This document shows, one piece after another, positions 54,261-64,000 of a DNA stretch of 64,000 nt. The stretch covers positions 118,557,548 to 118,621,547 of the forward strand of contig OW240917.1 of assembly GCA_933207985.1 (NCBI GenBank), in the 5' to 3' direction. Source of the stretch: Pelobates cultripes. Lineage: Eukaryota; Chordata; Amphibia; Anura; Pelobatidae. Under the pieces are notes generated by a model. The model ran no database searches. It was given only the letters and a program-made list of their open reading frames with translations, and was not told the origin of the DNA. A program made the position numbers and the translations under genes. The first letter of the stretch is position 1. Every line of letters starts with the position of its first letter.

Positions 54261-57200
54261 AATAACCCTGCAATGAAAACTGCCGCACAAATGAAGTGGT
54301 CTAGTTGCCGATATTGTTCCTTTAAATGTGTAACTTTCTTAGTGTGTCCTATGACAGATTTCAGTGACGAAATCGAATCATCATGAATATTCTACATTTC
54401 TGTGATGATTGCTTCACTTCTTCAAAATCATTCTTAAATCTCATGAATTTCTAGTAATTAGAGTTGATTTTGAATGAAATATTTAATTTAGTCAAATAGT
54501 CTAAAGAAGATAGTTTTGATTCAAACTAATGAACATTCTGGCAGTAATTCCTAAAGGAAAAATAAAACCTTACATTGTTGATTAATCAAGCGTGAAACTA
54601 CTTGTGTTAAACCAAAGCAGAATATTTCCATAATTACAGATTTACTCCAATTTAGCTCAGCTCGGCCAGTGTTGATAGGAGCTTCAGTCTGCATCTCGTT
54701 CCCATACACCTTCTTCCATGTACTCATGTGGATCTGGATGTGCACACACTTACATAGAAATAGGTAATAATTTACTATAATAAAGTATCATTGTACACAA
54801 TCGGTTTCATTACATTCTTGACGTAAGTGTATTCATCATAGCAGTCCTACTAGCAATTGCCGTATAATTGCCTCAACAAATCGACCACTCTTTGCTTTCC
54901 TTTATAGACTGGTTAACGATAAAATATTATCTGGTAAGTGCTTTATTGTTGTGATCAAATTGCTGCAAAAATCTGAATTGTATTTGTCTTTCCCTAATGA
55001 CAACTCTTTTGTAATCACAGTAAGATGTATGAAAAAGCTCTTAGAACAGACTGGTTTTCTAACCATCACTCTTAGTGAAGTAAACTGACACAGTGTATTT
55101 TACAGCACAGTTGATAAATGCTTTCTAAGAACGCAAAATGAAAGGTAAAGGTTCTTTGTAAATCTTTAAAGACAACTCATCTTTCCATGCGTCATAATAT
55201 GGGTCACTAAAGAAGTGACTATCACAAACAATTCCTCGGTTTGAGAATGTGTTTTGCAATGTATTGTCATTTGGTAGCAAATGTTTCATCTATGTGACAA
55301 GACGCAGTGGTAGGTATATAAATTGTAATCATTGCGTTTGTCTGCTGTGCCACCTGTTGTCAGCATCAGCCAGTCATCTATCCATTTAATCAAAAGTACG
55401 ATAGTAAGAAATAGTGTGCTGTACACTAGCCGATCAATAAATATTATTAAAAAGAAAGTGACAATGTGACAACTTAATTCTGTATATTGATTTTGCTGTT
55501 GTTACTCATTTGTTGTCACTCATAATTTTAAAGGAGAAAACCAGCATTTTTCTTAAATATAAATATTTGTATATTTTTTTAGAGATGCATATATAAATAT
55601 TCTCATTAGTGAAATTAGGAACTGTGGTTTGTATTGTACATGATGAGGGATGCACTTGTCACTTGCTGCAGTTACATATTGCTCAGAAAGTTTTCCAAAG
55701 ATTAGGCAAAAGTTAAAACCAAAAATCAACCTGTCAAAAATCTTCTCTTAACAATACAACATAAAATGTTACCGTAATCATCAAATGCAGATATGTAAAA
55801 TACCCATGTCATGTAACAAAGTATATACACAAAATAATACTTTGTTAATTAACGACATCTAATAATTAAACAATTATGACCTACATGCTGAAATGTGGCT
55901 AAGGGACTTTTTTTTTACACACCCTAAAAAGGCATAATGCCCCTCATCTTCATCTCTAAAGCATTTTGGAATATATCAATAATGCACCCGTATAGTCCTG
56001 CTATTCCTAATAAATCTTTCATATCAATAAGCTATCAATAAGAAATGATGTAAACCGTGCCACTTCTCAAATAAACCTTTTGCTGGCACTGTCTGGGATA
56101 TGCTGCCAGAATCTTTTCTTCTCAATATGAATTTGTCAAACCATTAAGATATAAAACCAAAGGTCAGTACAGATGATCTAGATTAAAAAAAATTAAAATA
56201 ATAAGCAATTTTTATAGCTTACAGCAGCGAGGCTTTCTCATCCTTACTTATCCATACAATCACAGATTTGTTTATTTTCTCCTTAAATTGTTAAGGTAAG
56301 TGAACTCTCTGATGTTTAGTGAAAAGTCTTTTGAAGTTCCATGACTCATCAATTTGAAGTAAAACAGTTCCCTTCATTTTACTTATGGTGAGCAGCTGCA
56401 TTGCACATGCATGTTCTGTAGAAGCTGCACCGGTCCTTGCAGTGTTCTAGTGAGCCTACCACTAGTTAACCCCTTCATTCAAACATGGCGTGTCATTCGG
56501 CCCAGCAGTTAAGGAGTTAATGAAGCAATGTAACTTACTGCTACATGTGATACTAATAGATATGCACACTTACGTCACATTAGGGAGGAATGACGAGGCA
56601 TTTCAACCAATACTTGAGAACACATTGTATGGAAAGCCCTGATTTGTAATCTGTTGAAGAACCAGTCAACCTGGTTTGCTTTTAAAATTAATTCTCTTAG
56701 TAATGTCCAAATAGTTTAAACTGATTTGTTACCAGCTATGATTTCGAACAATAGAAAGTGAAACTTAGTTCAAACAAATTTTCAGAATCTAAGGAAACCA
56801 CGTACCAGTTTAATGGAAGTAAAAGCTGTATCCAATTTCTTGATTAAGTTGTTATGTCACTTTTTGAACGTTTCCTTAATTTTAGTCTTCTCCTGCTAAA
56901 ATGATGTGCTCTCAGAATTTATCTCAGTGTTAGATCTGTAAAGAATCTGTTGAAAGCATGGCGTATCATCACATTCTTATCAGCAGTGGACATTAGTGTA
57001 TTTTCAAACAAGCCTTTTAGACACTGTTTTGATAAATGTTAATCACTCAGTGTAAGAATGACATTGGCTAATAATAGTCTTTACAGGGTAACAAGACTAT
57101 AGATATTCATTCTTTGGGCCTATGGATGCCTGTTAAAGAACGCTTGTTTCTGTCAAACGGCAGCCTCTCATATAATTTTTTTCCACTTTTCTTTTGGCGC

Positions 57201-58179
57201 GAAAGTATTTGCTCTTTGACAAAACTGCAGTGTTCTCTTAACTGGGTTACAGAAGTCACAAAAGGGTTGCTCACTTGTATGTTGCATTGTGTTCGGATAC
57301 ACTAATCTTTTTGTTGCCTCAAGATTGGTTACCTCTGTCTAAACCCTGTGAAGATTCTATGAAACAAAAACTGTCTTGAGAGGGACGTTTTGTGTTAGAC
57401 AAACCCCAGTTCAAAACCTGTGAAATGCTTAAAGAGGGACGGGAGTGAATTGTTAGGCAGAATGTCTAGGAGGTCTTTTGCAGGGCCTATAGTAAGGCAG
57501 CAGGTTTTTTTTTCAATTGGGACCAATGATATCTGCAAAAAAGTCCAGTTCGAGCACTTTTTCTCTGTGGGTCAGCAATGTTGGTGCATGATGAGAACAC
57601 AGACACATTTATATATGGGCCCAGCAGGGAAGAAGTTTACTCCATCTCTATCTCCCTTTTACGATTTGTGATGGTGGGAGGTTGACTGCCCCTATTATAA
57701 TGTGCACTTAAGGTTTTAGTAAACCATCAGAGCTGTCAAATAGAGCATTGTTATCTTATGGTCCTCTTAAAACTCAACTGAATGCTTTGGATGTAGTAAA
57801 TGCTGGATCCTTACCCCTTACCAGTACATAATGAATCCAACAACTCGTAGCTTCAGGACATATTCATATTTAATAAGAGAACTGGGAACCGGAGGTTTTA
57901 TAAACTAAACAGTAAAACTCAACTGGAAGAAAGCCTCCAACATATCAGAATTTTATGTCCATTTTATTTACGCCATGCTTTGCAAACAAGTTGTCAACAT
58001 CTAAAAACTCATGGTTTAGTGAATCAAGACCCGAGCCTAAATACAAAAGTCAGGATTATATGCATTTTTCCATTTTGTAACAATTTACTATACGGAAAAC
58101 AGACACAGCCATGTTCTGTCCATTTTTGGAGAGTGGCAAGACTTGGTGCTGAAAGAGAATGATATATATAATTTAACAT
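54261..58179. other. intronic AT-rich DNA
   Basis: No gene is seen. A short inverted segment at 56468-56520 (ttaaccccttcattc / cagttaaggagttaa) resembles the TTAA palindrome nested in the CR1 at 16188. Confidence 0.45.
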
Positions 58180-58425
58180 GTAGATCTCAGTTAGTGATCA
58201 GCACTCACGGTCTTGTAAAGTTAAAGGTCCAACGTTTATTTTAAATCCATTAAAATATGATCCACGTTTCAGTCCTCACTAGGACTTTCATCAGGATCAG
58301 GTAACTGATCCTGATGAAAGTCCCAGTGGGGACTGAAACGTGGATCGTATTTTAATGGATTTAAAATAAACTTTGGACTTTTAACTTTACAAGACCGTGA
58401 GTGCTGATCACTACTTGAGATCTAT
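58180..58425. mobile_element. palindromic element with two hammerhead-like motifs
   Basis: Inverted arms of about 110 bp (tagatctca ... cctgat and its complement) meet at a loop of about 6 bp near 58300. Each arm contains a core ctgatga, a 5-bp stem II (agtcc/ggact) and gaaacgt, with gatc/gatc able to form stem I. The base after the putative stem III is G, which the hammerhead does not cleave, so both are probably inactive. The outer ends lie in TA-rich sequence, so target duplications cannot be fixed. Confidence 0.7.
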
Positions 58426-58489
58426 ATATATATATTTATATATTTTTTTTCCTCACCCCTCCTGGGTGATATGTTTATTCCTCATTCTC

Positions 58490-60095
58490 GGGTCCTCTAC
58501 CAGAGGCCTGGGAGTTTGAGGGTTCTGCGCAGTATCTTACCTGTTCCTAGAACTGCACTCTTCTGGACAGCGATCTCAGATGTCCCACCTGGAGGAATCT
58601 GTTGAAGCCACACACCCAACTTGGGAGTCACAGCCCTGAGTGCTCCTATCACAACTGGGACTACTACTGCTAATACTACTTCACCTTCCACATCCCTTTT
58701 AGTTCTTCTTTCAGTCCTTGGTATTTGTCCACCTTCTCATGTTCCTTCTTCCTAATGTTATAGTGACATCCACCACAACTGCAGTCTTTCGTTCCTTGTC
58801 TACCACCACTATGTCTGGTTGGTTGGCCACACTTGCTTGTCTGTCTGGATCTTGAAGTCCCACAGGATCTTAGCCCTGTCATTCTCAACTACCCTTTATG
58901 GTATCTCCCATCTGGGCTTAGGAAGGTCCAATCCATATTCTGCGCAGATGTTTCGGTACACAATCTCAGCAACTTGGTTGTGTCTCTCTGTGTATGCTGT
59001 TCCTGCTTACATCTTGCTCTTGCATCTAGCTACTAGATGCTGGACTGTCTCAGAGGCCTCTTTGCACAGTCTGCACCTTGGGTCTTGCCTGGTGTGGTAG
59101 ACTCCAGCTTCTATTGATCTAGTGCTGAGTGCCTGCTCCTGTGCTGCTTGAATTAGTGCCTCAGTGCTGTCTTTCAGTCCTGCCTTTTCCAACCACTGGT
59201 AGGATTTTGTCATGTGAGCTACATCCACTATCTGCCGGTGGTACACCCCATGAAGAGGTTTGGCTTGCCAGGGAACCTCCTCTTTTTCTGCATCCTTGAT
59301 CTGTGGAAGTCTCAGGCATTCCCTTAGCAGTTCATCTTTGGGAGCCATCTTCGTGATGTACTTGTAGATGCTCTGTGTTTCATCCCGTACTGTGGCCTTC
59401 TGGAAGGTGTACAGTCTCTGGGTGCTGGATTTCGGGTGGAATCCTGGTCTTGACATCCATGGTGACCAGTTCTTCTCATGGCCAGGTTATTATTCCAGCT
59501 GGGTACCTGATGACCAGTAGGGCATATGTGTTGATGGCTTGGATCTTGTTCTTGCCATTGAGATGTGACTTCAGGACCTGTCTGACTCTTTGGAGGTACT
59601 TGGATGTTGCTATCCTCCTTGCCTCTTCCTTGTGGTTGCCATGCGTTTGTGGTACCCCCAGGTACTTGTAGCTGTTCTCTACATCTTCTATTTGGTCTTC
59701 TGGAACTTCACCACCTTCTGTCCTGATCATCTTCCCTCTTTTTGCCCACACTTCTCTAGTCCGAACGACATTTCGATGTCCTTGCTGTATATCCTAGTTA
59801 GGTGGATCAGTGAGTCAATGTCTCGCTCATTCTTGGCATACAGCTTGATGTCGACCATGTAGAGTAGGTGGCTGATGGTAGCTGATGGTAGCTCCACTCT
59901 TGAACCTATATCCGTATCCACTCTTCTTGATGATCTGGCTCAAGGGGTTGAGGCGTATGCAGAACAGCATTGGGGATAGCGCATCACCTCGGTACATGCC
60001 AAATTTAATGTTCACTTGAGCTATTGTCCTGGAATTGGTTTCTAGAGTTATATGGTATTTACATTTTAGAATGGTCTTACTGAATGCCATAGATG
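58490..60095 (-). pseudogene. R2-superclade-like LINE, C-terminal RT half, broken
   Basis: The minus-strand frames read, in order: a palm region with YRGDALSPMLFCIRLNPLSQ (60090-59827); YMVDIKLYAKNERDIDSLIHL at 59921-59727, where the catalytic YMDD reads YMVD; and NSYKYLGVPQTHGNHKEE, YLQRVRQVLKSHLNGKNK (59751-59476). Next comes MAPKDELLRECLRLPQ (59456-59007), with a Cys-His motif (CRLCKEASETVQHLVARC). The end (58888-58497) has HEKVDKYQGLKEELKGMW and SAVLGTGKILRRTLKLPGLW. The ordered blocks fit the R2/R4/NeSL-type LINEs. It is 5'-truncated and frameshifted, with one catalytic Asp lost. Confidence 0.78.
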
Positions 60096-60940
60096 TCTTC
60101 CTGTCTTCTATATATGCATGATGTGTTGGGTAACACAGAGTTCATCATTTATAGGACTCTTACCATGTGTAAGATATTTTATAGTACCATTTAAACAGTG
60201 ATATCAAATATAAGGCAAGAACAGACTGTTCTGCTGTTGTTTTTCAGTTAGCTTGTATTTAATTTAAACATGTTTTATTTGAAAAGGGCATAGTCTGACA
60301 ATATAATAACAGTAGCACAATATTGTTCATTAAAATGTGTAACAACATCACATCAGCAAACAGCAGAAGTTGGACTAATGATAATAGTAGAAGTTGTCAA
60401 GGTCACACGCAATCCTGTTTTTCATATTTTTCATTTCACAAAATACTAGATTATAACAAAGACAGCCAATTATCATAGCACAAAGAATAAAATATATAAT
60501 AATAATAATACACTAACAAAACACAATAACAAACCAAGTATTAACTGCCTTATACAACTCTTCAAGTACAGTATCCATATACACCAGCATCAATAAAAAT
60601 AAATTGTCATTCACATAGGGATGGAAATGTTTGCTGATTAAATTATTGTAGAATAGATATAAAGCAAGGGTGATATACCAACCATCACTTTTGCAGAGTG
60701 CCATGCTTTGAATTTCAAGGACTTTTTAATTTCTAATTGCAAAGTATTGTCAAGGGTGGGTTGTTTTGTAATTTGTATTATTGAAGTGACTGGATGGATC
60801 AAGAAGACGGGACATTCTGCATAAAAAAACAATTGTAGTGTTAAAAGAAAAACATGTTATACTATAGTAAGGGGATAAATTAAACAAGCCATAAGTAACA
60901 CATAGCAGAGTATACATGTGCATAGATCCAAGTTCTCTAT

Positions 60941-61223
60941 TTAAAGTAACACTTCAAACACTGTAATAACTGGAGCATGCTGTAGTTGTTATGGTGCCTG
61001 GCGCCATCTCGTTGGCTTAGAACGATTAGCATGATGGGGAGCTGAAGTTACTAGCAGGAGCCTCCGGCTCTGTCAGAAGTGAGCGGTACCATATGAACCC
61101 CAGGTAAGAAGTCAAACCATTTGCCTCTATCTGACTTTCTACCTGAGGTTCACAGGGGTACTTATAGCATCACAACCATTACAGCGCGCTGTGTTGGTCA
61201 TGGTGCTTGGAGTGTTTCTTTAA
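60941..61223. mobile_element. TTAA-flanked MITE
   Basis: The left end (ttaaagtaacacttcaaaca) and the inverted right end (ttaaagaaacactccaagca, read on minus) are matched and flanked by TTAA at 60941-60944 and 61220-61223. Inner arms agttgttatggtgcctgg / gtcatggtgcttgga are also inverted. It belongs to the dispersed TTAAAGG-type family in this window. Confidence 0.75.
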
Positions 61224-61548
61224 ATGGATACTAAAAGTTGCCCCTGTGTTTAAATACATTGCACAAATAATGCTTTCAAATTAATATCTTACACAGAAAA
61301 TGCTAAAAAATAAGACACTCACTTTTAACGTGCTAGTATTTCCCGGGTTTCCATCTTTTTAGCCTTTGCCATTTTCATTACCCAGTCCCATTGTCCCCCA
61401 TTTCACATTTATATTTCTCTTTTATAACATCCTAAATATTTATCTTTTTTTCCTTTTGACCCTTCTCCTCTATTTCCCTCTCTCTTACTCAGTTCCTCTC
61501 TCTTAGCCTCTCCTGTTTCACTTTTGTTACCTAGACCTATTTCCCATC

Positions 61549-62076
61549 TGTGACAGAGCTCCAGTAATTCAGCCGAGTACCTCCACCAAGACTGCTTCCA
61601 CGTAGCTATCAGGGACCAGAGAGTACTCAGACCCAGTCGCCGAGGCTTGATTGGGATCACTATGGGCCTTTTCCACCGTGGACAAACCCTAGATGACACT
61701 TGGTGAAGGTTAAAACAGCAACTAACTTTACTAGACATAGCATACATATTTATGCCCCCAACAGCCTAATTTACATACAATAGGGTGCATAGAGTATTAT
61801 AGTACAAGGAACGGTGGGGTCAGACAATAGCATGGGCTGATGGGAGATGGAGGAGGGACAGGGCAGCTAGTTTAAACTGGTCTGGCTGTGTTCCTGGGAC
61901 AACGACCTGCTTGGGAAACAATAGGACAGGGAAAAAGGGGAGGGGGAAAGGCACAAACAATCAATACATTCAACATACCCTGCACCAATACTGGGCACAG
62001 GGTGACCAAAACACAAGTGGAATCTGGGGACCATAGTGTCTGTCTTCCATCCCCAGTGATGGTGACTACTGTCACA
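61549..62076 (+). mobile_element. solo LTR, copy B, intact (528 bp)
   Basis: The ends tgtgacag / ctgtcaca are present, with an imperfect 5-bp duplication (ccatc/caatc). It is inverted relative to copy A and colinear with its three pieces, for example gttaaaacagcaactaactt, which spans the L1 target. Strand assignment is arbitrary, since no coding region or clear promoter fixes it. No gag or pol gene is adjacent. Family not identified. Confidence 0.82.
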
Positions 62077-63535
62077 CAATCCTATGCCCATTCCAAGACA
62101 TTATCTATCCATCATCTTCCCGCCTGTGACCATTTTATACCAGAAATAGCTGGGTGATAAGGAAACTTTAAAAGGTTCTGTCTCATTCAAGGCTTAAATA
62201 GCAATGATGTGATTTTAGGGCCGTGCATTGCATTTCAGATGATACTGGCTCAGCATTTTCATAGTAATAAATAAAAAGTCAGGCTATGAGAGTGACACTG
62301 TGTCTCGTACTTCAGCATTGTTATAAGTTGATACAGTCATGTTTTGAGCTAATATGGTCACTAAATCAAAATCTATACAACATAATTTCAGGCTATGCTG
62401 TGCCTTAATCAAAGTCCTCAATGTTATATGTAATGATACTGTCTAAAGAAAACAAGTCTAAAGCAGAATCCTTTGCATCATAAATTATTCCATTGTTGAA
62501 GAGACGCCTAAATACTTCTTGTAACTACAAATGTAATATTGTAACTTTATGTTTTTAATCAATAACTTCCCATCTCCCCCTAACAAAATAGCAAGTGATC
62601 GTTGAATGTTCTTTTATAGTTCAGCAGATTGGCCTTGGGTATATTGTTGTGTACAGTATATCTCCAGGAGAATGTCAATACAGCAGGCATTGTCTAAAGA
62701 AAGTGTTTTAATTTATGCTTTGTTTACACTATAAACTATAGCAAGAATGGCTCAAGATTCATAACCTATATAGCGTTGAGTAAAGACAGCAGGGAGTGGA
62801 TATAACTACACAATTTATCAAAAAGGGAAGTTTTTTTTTTTTTAACAAACAATGATAAACCATGACAAGAGTATGTGACTGGACTGTGAAATACATTGCT
62901 GCAATGTTAATAAAAATTGTCATACCGAACTGGAGTAGTAGATGCAAGGAATAACCTTCCAGCGGCGGTAGCAGGAGTTTAGTAGAGAATTTAAATGTGC
63001 ACAGCAAAAACCATAGGTATTTATAGGAAAATGTTTCCACTATGTAAATAACAATAATAATAATAAAATTACAAATGTTCTCTAATATACATAGACAGAT
63101 ATGTGTGTATATGTATGTATATATAACGATGGTAATACTTAAACATTACATGCACTTCCTAAAGAGAAACTCATAACCTATTTAATGCTTTTAGAGAGAG
63201 AAACAAACTAGAGGTGGACCTTTTTCTAGTCCCTGTATTCTTGAAATTCTAGATTATAACACAAGTCTCTGTGAAAAAATTACCACAGTAAACCATCTTT
63301 ATTATTATTAGGTAATATAAGTAAATTCCCTGCTTAGTTATTCTAGTTTAGCAGATCTGGTTTGAGACTTAAACTTAAACTCCCAACCCATTTCTGTCAT
63401 ATAGCATACACTAGTTTTTTTACTTGGCTATATTACACTATACACTTATGGGGTCATTCACTAAAGTAAGAATTCCTTTCAAATTTAAACTTCACTATCT
63501 TGTTAGGAATACAAAAATATCTCTCCGATTCCAGA
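62077..63535. other. intronic AT-rich DNA
   Basis: No gene is seen. An (aat)n run is at about 63046-63065 and a poly(T) run at about 62830. Confidence 0.45.
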
Positions 63536-63812
63536 GCTAAAGTCCCTCAGAGCTGGATCGGACTCATCCTCTGCTGATGTCAGCTGATGAGGGTAGGCCT
63601 CATCGGCTGACCTATGGGGTTTTTGAACATGCTGGACATCCTCATGCAAAGTGTGAGTACGTCCAGCGTTGTTTCACAGAATCAAATCATCTCTAGTGGC
63701 TTTCTGGTCCCACTAGAGGCTGTCTTAACACTGCAATGTAAACATTGCAGTTTATCTAAGTGAACAGGGACTCTGCACCCATATCACTTTAATGCCTATA
63801 GTGTCCCTTTCA
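63536..63812 (-). mobile_element. TTAAAGG-family MITE copy, minus orientation
   Basis: Read on minus it begins with ctgaaagggacactataggc. Arms of an internal hairpin follow (cactagaggctgtcttaaca and cagtttatctaagtgaacag). It ends in a part with aatctctgatgag-like GC-richer DNA. The ends are approximate. Confidence 0.5.
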
Positions 63813-64000
63813 GGTAAAAACAGCCAAACTGGAAGAAATATCTAAGTCAACTATGCTTTCAGTGCAGCTACTTTGGCCTTAAATCTGAAATTCACTTTGA
63901 ATTTTCACTATTTACTGAATATAACCTGGCATCTCTTGCTCCCTTCGTCTCCATCTCTTTGTGGGTCTACTCTGCTCTGTTCACAAGAGAATAACTGAGC

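Larger units (their letters stand above)
34636..64000 (+). other. COL25A1: COL25A1 intron 2 (open-ended)
   Basis: Everything after the exon 2 donor lacks a recognisable collagenous exon. All coding-like stretches in it belong to mobile elements: L1, an R2-superclade LINE, solo LTRs and MITEs. The interpretation as one long intron is inference. Vertebrate COL25A1 genes are known for very large 5' introns. Exon 3 would be expected to start in phase 1 with Gly-Pro-Pro-Gly type codons. Confidence 0.7.

Noticed and set aside
1..64000. A gene cluster, defence system or other new multi-gene system
   Set aside because: All coding-like sequence is explained by COL25A1 or mobile elements. Nothing suggests cooperating unknown genes.

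Overview
The window looks like vertebrate, most probably anuran (frog), nuclear DNA. It is AT-rich and gene-poor, and it is packed with transposable elements of amphibian type: DIRS, L1/Tx1-like, CR1-like, Penelope-like and R2-superclade LINEs, a Tc1/mariner relic, hAT-type MITEs and a large 'TTAAAGG...' MITE family. No bacterial or organellar genes were seen. The species is inferred from repeat style only.

Only one host gene is recognisable. A 100-codon first exon (29661-29960) and a 70-nt second exon (34566-34635) on the + strand match the N-terminus of the transmembrane collagen COL25A1 (collagen XXV alpha 1 / CLAC-P). Exon 1 encodes a short cytoplasmic tail, a membrane anchor and an oligomerisation segment. 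Exon 2 encodes the linker that leads into the first collagenous domain. Intron 1 is about 4.6 kb, and everything after 34635 appears to be intron 2, with no further Gly-X-Y exon visible. The putative promoter/5'UTR holds a 31-bp minisatellite, and intron 1 holds a 43-bp minisatellite with a higher-order triplet period.

Layout. 1-5.2 kb: mostly unassigned, with a hAT MITE and an inverted-repeat MITE. 5.2-7.25 kb: a Penelope-like element with GIY-YIG domain, about 140-bp inverted repeats, a hammerhead-like motif and a 15-bp target duplication. 7.3-8.3 kb: a Tc1/mariner relic. 11.9-16.5 kb: a TTAA MITE, a 5'-truncated L1 and a CR1-like LINE that carries a nested palindromic MITE. 17.5-19.3 kb: a GT-rich minisatellite and an LTR-like block. 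20.66-25.88 kb: an almost intact DIRS retrotransposon with terminal inverted repeats and the internal complementary region. 26.0-26.7 kb: five consecutive hairpins followed by a G/C-rich 70-bp tandem array. 28.4-34.6 kb: COL25A1 5' region, exon 1, intron 1 and exon 2. 40.9-49.0 kb: a solo LTR split by an 875-bp element with a hammerhead-like motif and by a 6.56-kb L1. 53.7-54.0 and 58.2-58.4 kb: palindromic elements with paired hammerhead-like motifs. 58.5-60.1 kb: an R2-superclade-like LINE fragment. 61.5-62.1 kb: a second, intact solo LTR of the family at 40.9 kb.

No convincing unknown multi-gene system was found. The most informative items are the complete DIRS architecture, the datable nested LTR/L1/ribozyme-element stack, the several hammerhead-like loci and the unexplained five-hairpin block at 26.0 kb.
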